From positions 1 through 25,444 of the forward strand of contig JBFEOQ010000020.1 in NCBI GenBank assembly GCA_041550515.1: a DNA stretch of 25,444 bases. Direction: 5' to 3'. Below, piece after piece: positions 8,927 to 16,756 of the stretch. How positions within the stretch are numbered: the stretch's first letter is position 1; the number at the start of each line of letters is the position of its first letter. A program made the translations under genes and the position numbers. The notes beneath the pieces were generated by a model. The model was not told where the DNA came from. It was given only the letters and a program-made list of their open reading frames with translations, and did not search any database. The stretch is from PFL35 sp041550515 (GTDB lineage Archaea > Thermoplasmatota > E2 > DHVEG-1).

Positions 8927-9185
8927 AGATAGTACTTGTTTTAATGAAGTAAATTTTTTTTTGATTAATGCAAAATAATTTTTTAAAAAGTTATATAATA
9001 CAATTTTAATGATTAAGAATATTAAATCATAAATTTATATTAATCTTTTTTTTTAGTTTATCAAAATTCTCAATTAAGTCTATTTTACCTCCTAAAAATA
9101 TTAATTATTATATTAACAATCTTAAATCTATTAATAAATTTGAATTTTTTTTGATAAATATGATATAAAAATCGGTTAAAAACAT

Positions 9186-9196
9186 GTTATATAAAA
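9186..9196 (+). promoter_or_regulatory. TATA box of small SD-led gene
   Basis: GTTATATAAAA-type box on the plus strand. It predicts transcription from near 9217 and hence a leader of about 70 nt before the SD-led ATG at 9285. That leader also contains an upstream in-frame ATG at 9213, at or just before the predicted transcript start. Confidence 0.4.
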
Positions 9197-9284
9197 AAAA
9201 CTCTTAAGTTTTATGAAATTTTTTTTAAGGAAATACAATTATAAAGGAGTAATTGTTTTAAAATTTAATAAAAGGAGGAAAAAT

Positions 9285-9449
9285 ATGGTAAAAGTTATAC
9301 TTGAACTAACTGAGGAGGAATTAGAAATTTTCTCCAATTGTATTGAAACAGCAATAGATATTGGACATATTAATAATGAGGAGGATAGGAAAAGAGCAGG
9401 AACAATCCTAAAAAAAATTCATAAATATATTTTAGATCCAAAAGTTTAA
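9285..9449 (+). CDS. Small hypothetical protein, 54 aa
   Basis: Not recognised. The ATG at 9285 follows a full Shine-Dalgarno AAAGGAGG (9271-9278) at ideal spacing, the strongest in the window. An in-frame ATG at 9213 would add 24 residues rich in Lys and Phe, but would sit on the predicted transcription start and lacks an SD, so the short form is preferred. The protein begins with a beta-like strand MVKVILELT and then two amphipathic helices (EEELEIFSNCIETAIDIG and NEEDRKRAGTILKKIHKYIL), with no transmembrane segment. The shape would suit a small dimeric or partner-binding protein. It lies about 70 bp upstream of a methyltransferase gene in the same direction. Confidence 0.7.
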   Translation: MVKVILELTEEELEIFSNCIETAIDIGHINNEEDRKRAGTILKKIHKYILDPKV

Positions 9450-9481
9450 TTAATTAATATAAAAAAGTAATGAAACAAAAT

Positions 9482-9490
9482 ATCTATAAG
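9482..9490 (+). promoter_or_regulatory. TATA-like box of methyltransferase gene
   Basis: ATCTATAAG lies about 36 nt before the ATG at 9522, predicting a start near 9513. An AAGGAG sequence at 9502-9507 would then lie outside or at the edge of that transcript, so initiation could depend on either signal. Confidence 0.35.
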
Positions 9491-9521
9491 GTTTTAATGT
9501 TAAGGAGAAAATCAAGTTAAA

Positions 9522-10319
9522 ATGACAATTAAACCTAAAATACCTCTAAGTCAATTAAATGATTTTATTAAAAAGCTAGAATTGCAAGCTTTAGAGACAG
9601 CTGAGGAAAGACTCCCTTTATACTTGGAAATTGATTTAAAAGATGCGACTTTATTACTTGACATAGGTTGCGGTTCAGGAATGGTTACAAGAGATATTGC
9701 ACATCTTACAAAAGGTAAAGTTATTGCGATAGATGGCTCCAAATATATGATAAGTGTTGCTAGTAAGGTTCTAAAAAATTGTAGAAACGTTACATTAAAT
9801 GTTGGTGATGCAGAAAATTTACCTTTTAATACAAGTACTTTCGATATTGTAACCTGTAATCTTGTTCTAATGTGGGCAGATGATCCACAAAAAGTAGTTT
9901 GTGAAATGACTCGAGTTGTAAAACCTGGAGGTATAGTATTGGCGTCACTTGAACCAGATTATGGAGGTAAGTTACATTATCCTGAAAATCCTCGTATTGA
10001 CTCAGTTTTTGCAGGAGAGGCAATTAAAAAACGAGGTGGAGACCCTCATATTGGACGTAAATTAAGACTTCTTTTTGTTCGTGCAGGACTTGTTACAAAA
10101 GTAGGTATAGGTAACAATCGTATTTGGAGTTGTGAAGAAGATAAATCTTACTATCAACATGCTCGGGATTTTTATATTAAAGCTCTTAGGGATGCTGGAC
10201 TTGCTGAGGGTGAGATAGATAAATGGGAATATGATTATCTTAAATCTTTAGATGAAGGAGTTCAACTTAACTTTTTCCCACAATTTTATGCTATTGGACG
10301 CAAACCAATTAATTTATAA
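9522..10319 (+). CDS. SAM-dependent class I methyltransferase
   Basis: A 265-aa soluble enzyme of the Methyltransf_11/UbiE-like type. The SAM-binding motif I is LLLDIGCGSG (44-53), followed by the acidic motif II (VIAIDGSKYM), a motif GDAENLPF and the post-motif VVKPGGIVLASLEPDYGG. The C-terminal third (about 165-265) carries substrate-specific helices that I do not recognise, so the methyl acceptor is unknown; small molecules or quinone-like compounds are common in this family. An AAGGAG lies 14 nt before the ATG, rather far for an SD. folD starts 34 bp downstream but has its own TATA box, so co-transcription is possible rather than required. Confidence 0.85.
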   Translation: MTIKPKIPLSQLNDFIKKLELQALETAEERLPLYLEIDLKDATLLLDIGCGSGMVTRDIAHLTKGKVIAIDGSKYMISVASKVLKNCRNVTLNVGDAENLPFNTSTFDIVTCNLVLMWADDPQKVVCEMTRVVKPGGIVLASLEPDYGGKLHYPENPRIDSVFAGEAIKKRGGDPHIGRKLRLLFVRAGLVTKVGIGNNRIWSCEEDKSYYQHARDFYIKALRDAGLAEGEIDKWEYDYLKSLDEGVQLNFFPQFYAIGRKPINL

Positions 10320-10322
10320 CCA

Positions 10323-10330
10323 AATATAAA
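10323..10330 (+). promoter_or_regulatory. TATA box of folD
   Basis: AATATAAA directly after the methyltransferase stop is centred 27 nt before the folD ATG at 10353, and no SD precedes that ATG. This is the layout of a leaderless archaeal mRNA. Confidence 0.5.
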
Positions 10331-10352
10331 ATCTCTATTTTTAGAAGCTGTT

Positions 10353-11207
10353 ATGCCTGCTGAAATCGTTGATGGTAGAAAAATTGCTGAAAAACTAAGA
10401 AGGAATGTTGCATATGAAATTGAAAAATTAAAATTAAAATATAATATAAAACCTAACATAACTACGATAAAAATTGGTAACAATCCTGAGTCTAATATCT
10501 ATCTTAAACTTAGAGATGCTGCTTGTGAAAAAGTCGGTATAAAATCTAATAATATTGAATTACCTGTAAGTATCTCAAATAAAGAAATAATTAATTTAAT
10601 ATCAAGATTAAATGAAGATAAAAAAATTCATGGAATATTACTACAATTTCCAATACCAGAGCATCTAACATTAGATAAATTAATAAACTCCATAAATCCA
10701 ACAAAAGATATAGAGGGAATAACACCTCTAAATATGGGTAGAACTATCCTTGGTGATGAAGACATAGTTCCATGTACACCTCTTGCTGTTTTAAAAATTC
10801 TAGAAGAAGAAAAAATTATAATTCAAGGTAAAAATGTTGTAATCATAAATCATAGCAATATAGTTGGTAAGCCTTTAGCTGCCCTTCTATTGAATAGAAA
10901 TGCAACAGTAACAATAACACATATCTTTACAAAAGAATTAAAAAAATATTCCACAAACGCAGATATTCTTGTTTCTGCTACAGGTATTCCAAAATTAATT
11001 AATGCTGAACATGTAAAACCTAACGCTTTTGTGATTGATGTAGGAATTACAAAAACTAATAGTGGTATAATAGGTGATGTTGATTTTGAATCAGTAAAAC
11101 AAATTGCTAGTAAAATTACACCAGTACCTGGTGGTGTAGGACCTGTAACTGTTGCATGTTCACTTGTAAATATGACTAAAACTTTTAGAAATTCCATAAA
11201 AAAATAA
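10353..11207 (+). CDS. folD: Methylenetetrahydrofolate dehydrogenase/cyclohydrolase FolD
   Basis: A 284-aa cytoplasmic FolD, full length for the family. It interconverts methylene-, methenyl- and formyl-tetrahydrofolate. The catalytic domain has Tyr50 in SNIYLKLR and Gln98 in GILLQFPIP; the nucleotide-binding domain has VVIINHSNIVGKPLA and the C-terminal TPVPGGVGPVT block. Numbering matches E. coli FolD exactly in the catalytic region, and two key positions differ: Arg54 replaces the catalytic Lys54, and KDIEG has Glu121 where KDVDG has Asp121. The dehydrogenase activity may remain while cyclohydrolase activity could be lost (inference). FolD indicates tetrahydrofolate-linked C1 metabolism, found in only some archaea. 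It faces the ABC permease gene with a 10-bp gap. Confidence 0.94.
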   Translation: MPAEIVDGRKIAEKLRRNVAYEIEKLKLKYNIKPNITTIKIGNNPESNIYLKLRDAACEKVGIKSNNIELPVSISNKEIINLISRLNEDKKIHGILLQFPIPEHLTLDKLINSINPTKDIEGITPLNMGRTILGDEDIVPCTPLAVLKILEEEKIIIQGKNVVIINHSNIVGKPLAALLLNRNATVTITHIFTKELKKYSTNADILVSATGIPKLINAEHVKPNAFVIDVGITKTNSGIIGDVDFESVKQIASKITPVPGGVGPVTVACSLVNMTKTFRNSIKK

Positions 11208-11217
11208 TCTTTATTTT

Positions 11218-11991
11218 TTATGCTTCGCTTTTACTGAAAAGATAGCTACCTAAAAAAAGCATAAGAATGCAGATTATTAATACTATTACTAGGTTTACAA
11301 AGGGGTTTTGAATTACAGAGTTATCTATACCAATCATACTTCCACGAAGACCATCTACCATGTAAAACATTGGATTAAAATATGCTATTGTAAGTAATGT
11401 TTTATTTTCGGCTACTGGAAAAAACGCTGATGATAAAAAAAGTAAAGGCATTATTATTAGATTCATTATTATTGGGAATGATTGGAAATCTTGCATTTTT
11501 GAAGCAAGTATTAATCCAAATCCTACCGCTGAAAAAGCAATCAATATCATAAAAATTATTGTTAGAATAAAACCAAAAGCTCCAGATATAGGTGTTCCTA
11601 TTGCTATTGCAATAATTAGTATTATAAAACCTTGAATTAGTGCAGTTGTTGCACCACCTAATGTTCTTCCTACTATTATTGAAATACGACTTACAGGTGC
11701 TACAAGAACTTCTTGTAAAAATCCAAATTGTTTATCCCACAATACAGATATTCCTGCAAACATTGATGAAAAAAGAATGGACATAGCTACGATACCTGGT
11801 GCAAAGAAATGTATAAATTCTATATCTTCATTTAATCCCGGCATTTTTATAGAACTAAATCCTGATCCAAGGATAAATAAAAAAAACAATGGTTGGGCTA
11901 TCGTGACAACTATTCTACTTTTTGATCTTACAAACTTTTTCATTTGTCTAATCCACATAACATATATTGCCTGTAAATCTACTGTCTTCAC
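11218..11991 (-). CDS. ABC-2 type exporter permease (DrrB-like)
   Basis: A 257-aa integral membrane protein of the ABC-2/DrrB-NodJ type with six hydrophobic spans. Typical sequence includes the pre-TM1 segment QMKKFVRSKSRI, the LFFLFILGSGFSS first span and the conserved GRTLGGATTALIQG block after LVAPVSR. It forms the membrane channel of the exporter with the adjacent ATPase; the substrate is unknown (drugs, lipids or peptides in known members). The start is a GTG immediately after the ATPase TAG. The last codons of the ATPase gene carry AAAGGAGGT, which serves as its SD, so the two proteins are translationally coupled. Confidence 0.88.
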   Translation of the reverse strand: MKTVDLQAIYVMWIRQMKKFVRSKSRIVVTIAQPLFFLFILGSGFSSIKMPGLNEDIEFIHFFAPGIVAMSILFSSMFAGISVLWDKQFGFLQEVLVAPVSRISIIVGRTLGGATTALIQGFIILIIAIAIGTPISGAFGFILTIIFMILIAFSAVGFGLILASKMQDFQSFPIIMNLIIMPLLFLSSAFFPVAENKTLLTIAYFNPMFYMVDGLRGSMIGIDNSVIQNPFVNLVIVLIICILMLFLGSYLFSKSEA

Positions 11992-12984
11992 CTAATGACG
12001 ACCTCCTTTGAATCTTATTGGAATTGAGTCTGCTAAATTATTTTTTTGTTCATTATCACGAATTGTCCTACCTGTATATGATAAAAAAACATCATCAAGA
12101 GTTGGTTTTCTAACATTTATCGATTTAATTTTAACATTTATTTTTTGCGCTATCTCAATAATTATTGGTATTTTCTCATCGCCTTTTTCTACACCTAAAG
12201 TTATTTTTTTCTCATGTTGTTTTATTTGACTAATCCAATTTTCTTTTTCCAATTCTTTGCTAAGATTGTTTAAATCATCACTAACTAAGGTTATTACATC
12301 CTTTCCTACCTTATTTTTTAAATTATTAGTTTGATCTATAACAAGAATTTTTCCATGATCTATTATACCAACTCTATCACATAAGTAATCTGCTTCATCC
12401 ATGTAATGAGTAGTTAGAAATATTGTAGTTTGTTCTTCTTTATTCATTTTTTTTATATATTGCCATATAACTCTCCGTGTTTGGGCATCAAGTCCTAGTG
12501 TTGGTTCATCTAAAAAAAGAACAGTTGGGTAATGCATTAATCCCCTTGCGAGTTCTAACCTTCTTTTCATACCACCTGAGTAGTTTTTAACTAGAATCTT
12601 TCTTTTTTCTTGAAGATCAACTAAGTTTAATATTTCTTCAATTCTTTTTTTTCTTTTATCTTTATTCATTCCATACATTCTAGCATGATATTCTAGGTTT
12701 TCTTCACCTGTAAGGTCTGTGTCAAGTGCCGGCTCTTGAAAAACTATTCCAATTTTTTGTCTTACTTGATTTCTTTGTTTTATTATATCAAATTCTGCTA
12801 TTTTTGCAGTGCCCTCAGTTGGATTTAGTAGAGTTGTAAGCATTTTAATAGTGGTTGTTTTTCCTGCGCCATTTGGTCCTAAAAAGCCAAATACTTCTCC
12901 TTGTTTGACTGTAAAATTTACTTTTTTTACTGCTGTTAATTTACCAAATTTTTTAGTAAGATTTGAAGTTTTTATAATCTCCAA
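11992..12984 (-). CDS. ABC transporter ATP-binding protein (DrrA-like)
   Basis: A 330-aa ATPase that powers the adjacent permease. Walker A is GPNGAGKT (36-43), followed by a Q-loop region IGIVFQEPALD, signature YSGGMKRRLE, Walker B VLFLDEPTLGLD and the switch histidine in TTHYMDEADYLC. The region after about 215 matches the C-terminal extension (DUF4162 type) of daunorubicin-resistance ATPases. The first codon is TTG, which matches the usual start of this family (MEIIKTSNLTKKFG); no good ATG lies close by. A TATA-like GATATATTTA occurs near 13030-13040 on the minus strand, in the 112-bp region shared with the divergent elp3 gene. Confidence 0.92.
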   Translation of the reverse strand: MEIIKTSNLTKKFGKLTAVKKVNFTVKQGEVFGFLGPNGAGKTTTIKMLTTLLNPTEGTAKIAEFDIIKQRNQVRQKIGIVFQEPALDTDLTGEENLEYHARMYGMNKDKRKKRIEEILNLVDLQEKRKILVKNYSGGMKRRLELARGLMHYPTVLFLDEPTLGLDAQTRRVIWQYIKKMNKEEQTTIFLTTHYMDEADYLCDRVGIIDHGKILVIDQTNNLKNKVGKDVITLVSDDLNNLSKELEKENWISQIKQHEKKITLGVEKGDEKIPIIIEIAQKINVKIKSINVRKPTLDDVFLSYTGRTIRDNEQKNNLADSIPIRFKGGRH

Positions 12985-13096
12985 GTTTTTTCCCCATTTT
13001 ATTTTTTTTTCAATATCTTTGTTTTGTTAATAAATATATCATTATAATTGATTATGAAGCAAAGGTTTTTTTATTTTAATTGTAATAGGTATTCAA

Positions 13097-14683
13097 ATGG
13101 ATTTTTATTCTGAAATAATAAATCTAATTCTTAGTGGTAACATACAAAATAAAATAGAACTCCATAAAACAAAGATTCTGCTTTGTAAGAAATATGGTAT
13201 TAATGTTATTCCTGCTGATAGTGAAATTCTTTCTAGACTTCCACAAGATTTTTCTGATTCCGAAAAAGAAATCGCAATATCTCTTTTACGCAAGAAAGCA
13301 ACTCGTAGTATATCTGGTGTAGCAATTATTGCTGTAATGACTTCGCCTGAAAAATGTCCTCATGGTCTTTGTATACCTTGTCCAGGTGGTCCTGTTTATG
13401 GAACTCCTCAGAGTTATACCGGACATGAACCTGCTGCTATGCGAGCAAGTCTTAATGATTTTGATCCTTTCTTACAGACACGCAATCGATTACAACAACT
13501 TAGAGTTATTGGACATCCAGTTGATAAAATCGATTTTATAATTATGGGTGGTACTTTTACAGCAAGAGATCCTTATTATCAGGAATGGTTTATTCGTCGT
13601 TGTTATGATGGATTAAATGGTAAAAGTTCTAAAAACTTAAATGAGGCAAAAAAAATAAATGAAAAAACAAGAAGTCGATGTATTGGTTTAACAATTGAAA
13701 CCCGGCCTGATTGGTTCCGCCTACGTCATGCAGATGTGGCTCTGGATTGGGGTGCGACGAGAGTTGAACTTGGTATTCAAACTGTTTTTGATGATATTCT
13801 AAATTTTATTAATAGAGGCCATACAGTTGCAGATAGTATCATTGCAACTCGAATAGCAAAAGATTGTGGTTTTAAAATTTGTTATCATATGATGCCAAAT
13901 CTTCCTTTAAGTGATTATAAATCTGATATTAGAGCTTTTAAAACTATTTTTCAAGATTCAAAATTTAAACCTGATATGATAAAAATTTATCCCACTCTAA
14001 CAATTAAGGGAACAAAGCTTTTTGATATGTGGAAAAAAGGTGATTATAAACCTTTAGTAACTAATGATATAGTAAAACTGGTTACAGAAATTAAAACACT
14101 TGTACCTGAGTGGGTACGCATACAACGAATACAACGAGATATCCCATCTCAAATCATTAATGCAGGTGTGAATAATAGCAATCTTAGACAATTTATTGAA
14201 AAAGAACTTGAAAAAAACAAATTTGAATGTCGCTGCATTCGTTGTCGAGAGATTGGTCATAAAAATTTAAAACAAAAGATTGAATTTAATCAAGAACAAA
14301 TTAGGATTACAAATTTTTTTTATGGTGCAAGTGACAGTCAAGAAATATTTATCTCCTTAGTTGATAAAAAAAATGATGCACTAATTGGTTATTTAAGGCT
14401 TAGAAATATTGTTAATTCTCATAGAACTGAACTTCAAAAATATCCTTGTATGATTATCCGCGAATTAAAAGTTGTAGGTCAAGAGTTAGCTCTTGGTGAG
14501 AAATCAAATAAAAGTATGCAACATAAGGGTTATGGTAAAGAATTACTTGAAGAAGCGGAAAAAATATGTATGGAAGAATTTGATAAAAAATATCTTTTTG
14601 TTCTCAGTGGTGTTGGTGTTAAACCTTATTATCGAAGATTGGGTTTTAGGAATAAAGGCGTTTATCTTTTAAAAACACTATAA
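13097..14683 (+). CDS. elp3: tRNA uridine(34) acetyltransferase Elp3
   Basis: A 528-aa radical-SAM/acetyltransferase that makes the carboxymethyl group on the wobble uridine of certain tRNAs, using acetyl-CoA and SAM. The radical-SAM cysteines are Cys87, Cys92 and Cys95 in CPHGLCIPC, with CxxxxCxxC spacing normal for Elp3. Further landmarks are GGTFTARDP, IETRPDW, GATRVELGIQ, a zinc-binding CRCIRCREIGH stretch, and a C-terminal GNAT domain with QHKGYGKELLEEAEKI and VKPYYRRLGF. Single-subunit Elp3 acts without other Elongator subunits in archaea. A T-rich box about 27 nt upstream (13066-13078) and an AGGT near the ATG could both contribute to initiation. Confidence 0.95.
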   Translation: MDFYSEIINLILSGNIQNKIELHKTKILLCKKYGINVIPADSEILSRLPQDFSDSEKEIAISLLRKKATRSISGVAIIAVMTSPEKCPHGLCIPCPGGPVYGTPQSYTGHEPAAMRASLNDFDPFLQTRNRLQQLRVIGHPVDKIDFIIMGGTFTARDPYYQEWFIRRCYDGLNGKSSKNLNEAKKINEKTRSRCIGLTIETRPDWFRLRHADVALDWGATRVELGIQTVFDDILNFINRGHTVADSIIATRIAKDCGFKICYHMMPNLPLSDYKSDIRAFKTIFQDSKFKPDMIKIYPTLTIKGTKLFDMWKKGDYKPLVTNDIVKLVTEIKTLVPEWVRIQRIQRDIPSQIINAGVNNSNLRQFIEKELEKNKFECRCIRCREIGHKNLKQKIEFNQEQIRITNFFYGASDSQEIFISLVDKKNDALIGYLRLRNIVNSHRTELQKYPCMIIRELKVVGQELALGEKSNKSMQHKGYGKELLEEAEKICMEEFDKKYLFVLSGVGVKPYYRRLGFRNKGVYLLKTL

Positions 14684-14716
14684 TACATGTTTTTCCTTTA
14701 GGGTTTTTGATTATAT

Positions 14717-15595
14717 ATGAAGATACAGCCAGAATGTGTCCCCTGTCTACTAAAACGAGTTCTTTTTGAAGCTGATCTTAGTACAGATAATAAAAAAATC
14801 CAGAATAAGACAATAAAGAAAGCATGCACACTTTTATCAAGCTTGTATGATCCAAAAGCATGTAGTGTTGATATTGCAACAAAAGTTCATAAACTTGCTT
14901 ATGAGACACTTGGTGATGAAGACCCCTATAAAAAACTAAAAGCTGCATCAAATAAAACAGCAAAAAAACTTATACCGCGAGTTGAAGAGTTAGTAAATGT
15001 ATGTGAAGATCCTCTTCGAATGAGTATGCTTTGTAGTATTGTTGGTAACATGATGGATTTTGGTATTGATGGGGCTAGTAGCAGTCCTGAAAAATTACAA
15101 GATATTTTTGAAGATACTATTTCTGAAGATTTAGGTTATGATGACTATGATGAACTAAAAATATATTTAAAAAATGCAAAAAATGTTTTATTATTTACAG
15201 ATAATTGTGGTGAAATAGTATTTGATAAAATATTATGCAGAGAACTTAAAAAATTTAATCCAGATATCTTTTTAACAGTAGTATTAAAAGGAGAAAACAT
15301 TCTTTCCGATGCAACAATAAAAGATGCACTAGATATTGAGCTTGATAAAGAAGTAAATCAAATGCTCACAACTGGTTGTTTTGCTGTTGGTATTAATTTT
15401 GAAAAATTACCTTCAGATGTATTAGATCTTTTAGATAAATCAGATATAATTCTTTCTAAAGGGATGGGTAACTATGAGGCTTTTTCTGATACGGACTATA
15501 GACCTATTGCGCATCTCTTAAGAACTAAATGTAAAGCTATTGCCAATTCATTAGGTGTTGATAAGGATATGAATATAATTAAACTATATTGCTGA
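14717..15595 (+). CDS. DUF89/ARMT1-like damage-control phosphatase
   Basis: A 292-aa cytoplasmic protein of the DUF89 family, archaeal subgroup. The subgroup's N-terminal CVPC pair (Cys7, Cys10), the NCGEIVFDK block (DNCGE near residue 160) and KGMGNYEA near the C-terminus are all present; the Asp/Asn residues in these blocks bind the metal in known structures. Family members dephosphorylate damaged or side-product sugar phosphates; the native substrate of archaeal members is not settled. It begins 33 bp after elp3, probably in the same unit, with a TATA-like CTATAATAC overlapping the elp3 stop as a possible extra promoter. Confidence 0.85.
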   Translation: MKIQPECVPCLLKRVLFEADLSTDNKKIQNKTIKKACTLLSSLYDPKACSVDIATKVHKLAYETLGDEDPYKKLKAASNKTAKKLIPRVEELVNVCEDPLRMSMLCSIVGNMMDFGIDGASSSPEKLQDIFEDTISEDLGYDDYDELKIYLKNAKNVLLFTDNCGEIVFDKILCRELKKFNPDIFLTVVLKGENILSDATIKDALDIELDKEVNQMLTTGCFAVGINFEKLPSDVLDLLDKSDIILSKGMGNYEAFSDTDYRPIAHLLRTKCKAIANSLGVDKDMNIIKLYC

Positions 15596-15690
15596 TAATA
15601 GTGACTTTATATCTGAAGTATTAATAATAAAGCGATTTAAACTTGAATTTGAGATATTAATAAAATTTAATAGTGGAAAGATACAAATTC

Positions 15691-15700
15691 TTTAAATATT
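15691..15700 (+). promoter_or_regulatory. TATA box of S8e-SRP19 operon
   Basis: TTTAAATATT is centred 27 nt before the S8e ATG at 15723, and no SD lies before that ATG; this predicts a leaderless mRNA. Confidence 0.55.
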
Positions 15701-15722
15701 ACTTCCTCATTCCGAATTTTTA

Positions 15723-16106
15723 ATGGCACTTTGGCAAGGAAAAGCAAAAAGAAGCAAATCTGGTCGTAGAATTCGATATGCTCGTGGTAAAAGAAAATTT
15801 GAAATAGGTAGAGAATCACTTCTTACTACTATTGGTGCAAATAGATTAAAAGTAATTAGAACAAAAGGAAATAATCGAAAAACAAGAGTAAAGACTTCAG
15901 ATATTGTATATATACTTGATCCTAAAACTCTAAAAACTACAAAAACAGAAATATTAACTGTTAAAGAAAATCCTGCAAATATCCATTATGTTAGAAGAAA
16001 CATAATTAATAAAGGAGCAATAATTGAAACAAAAATTGGAAAAGCAAAAGTTACCTCAAGACCTGGACAATGTGGGACTATCAACGCATTACTGTTAACA
16101 AAATAA
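15723..16106 (+). CDS. rps8e: 30S ribosomal protein S8e
   Basis: A 127-aa basic protein matching archaeal S8e in length and sequence: start MALWQGKAKRSKSGRR, then RGKRKFEIGRE, a central IVYILDPKT segment and the C-terminal KVTSRPGQCGTINALLL. It is found only in archaea and eukaryotes, and sits in the small subunit. SRP19 follows after 27 bp, a pairing also seen in other Euryarchaeota. Confidence 0.97.
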   Translation: MALWQGKAKRSKSGRRIRYARGKRKFEIGRESLLTTIGANRLKVIRTKGNNRKTRVKTSDIVYILDPKTLKTTKTEILTVKENPANIHYVRRNIINKGAIIETKIGKAKVTSRPGQCGTINALLLTK

Positions 16107-16133
16107 TATTTTTTTAAATTTTAGTGATAGTTT

Positions 16134-16409
16134 ATGGTTTCAAGAGGAGAAGAAAAATACGTTATTTATCCAGTATATTTTGATAAAAATGTTTCGAGAT
16201 TAAAAGGCAGACGGATTTCAAAGAAATATGCTATTGAAAAACCCTTAATCGATAATATTTTAAAAGCTGCAAAATTACTAAATTTAAATCCCATATTGCA
16301 TAAAGAAAGCTTTCATCCTTCAAAACCTTGGCATAAGGATGGGAGAGTACTGATAGATAAAAAAGATTCAAAAAATAAACTTTTAATTCAAATTGCAAAA
16401 ATTTTATAG
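16134..16409 (+). CDS. srp19: Signal recognition particle subunit SRP19
   Basis: A 91-aa protein that binds helices 6 and 8 of the archaeal SRP RNA and prepares it for SRP54. Family sequence is clear: YVIYPVYFDKNVSRLKGRRI at the N-terminus (strand then loop contacting RNA), a central helix KPLIDNILKAAKLL, and KPWHKDGRVLID near the end. Length is as expected. A GTGAT at 16124-16128, complementary to the 16S 3' end, lies 5 nt before the ATG and serves as its SD. A hairpin plus T-run follows the gene. The SRP RNA gene itself is not visible in this window. Confidence 0.93.
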   Translation: MVSRGEEKYVIYPVYFDKNVSRLKGRRISKKYAIEKPLIDNILKAAKLLNLNPILHKESFHPSKPWHKDGRVLIDKKDSKNKLLIQIAKIL

Positions 16410-16431
16410 ATATTTTAATTTAAAATGGTTA

Positions 16432-16469
16432 GTAAAGAAAAACAAAAAGTGTTTTTACATATTTTTTTT
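16432..16469 (+). terminator. Terminator after SRP19
   Basis: A short imperfect hairpin (GTAAA at 16432, TTTTTAC ending at 16458) is followed by eight T (16462-16469). T-runs are the main termination signal in archaea. Confidence 0.5.
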
Positions 16470-16557
16470 CTAAAATTATTATAGATGCATACTTAAACTC
16501 TTGAATAGATTTTTATAATTATTAAAAAATTTAAGTTATTAACTATAAACATTAATC

Positions 16558-16589
16558 AAAAAAACTTTATTAATTAATAAGGTTTATTT
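16558..16589. repeat. 32-bp dyad upstream of recombinase
   Basis: Two 16-bp arms meet without a loop around TTATTAATTAATAA; 14 of 16 positions match, and one mismatch would be a G-U pair in RNA. It lies about 170 bp before the recombinase gene. It may be a binding site or cruciform; A/T richness raises the chance of coincidence. Confidence 0.4.
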
Positions 16590-16756
16590 TTTAAATAGTA
16601 ATATTAATTTAAACTTCATACGTTAACATGTCTCATAATTATAAAAATATTTAATTCTAACAAGTCTTAGATTACTGACAGGTTTTCTAATAAATATGGT
16701 AGATAATATTTAGCATGCGTTATTATTATAACTAAAAAACTAATTTAGAATATTGG

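Larger units (their letters stand above)
8896..9284. other. AT-rich intergenic region between divergent units
   Basis: About 390 bp separate the HPS-RraA start from the small gene at 9285. It contains the minus-strand TATA box for HPS-RraA (8919-8926) and a plus-strand TATA-like box (9186-9196). The rest is low-complexity A/T sequence with no gene, RNA or strong repeat that I can support. Confidence 0.5.
16410..16756. other. Gene-poor AT-rich region upstream of recombinase
   Basis: About 350 bp between SRP19 and the recombinase. It contains the SRP19 terminator (16432-16469) and a near-perfect 32-bp dyad (16558-16589). I see no tRNA or other integration target, no gene longer than about 20 codons with a start signal, and no direct repeats that pair with the region downstream of the recombinase. 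Confidence 0.5.

Noticed and set aside
9087..9093. Perfect AGGAGGT on the minus strand in the 8896-9284 region
   Set aside because: No start codon follows at usable distance; the nearest TTG opens a frame of only a few codons.
16425..16484. 19-codon frame starting MVSKEKQK after SRP19
   Set aside because: No SD or TATA signal, and it overlaps the terminator-like hairpin and T-run.
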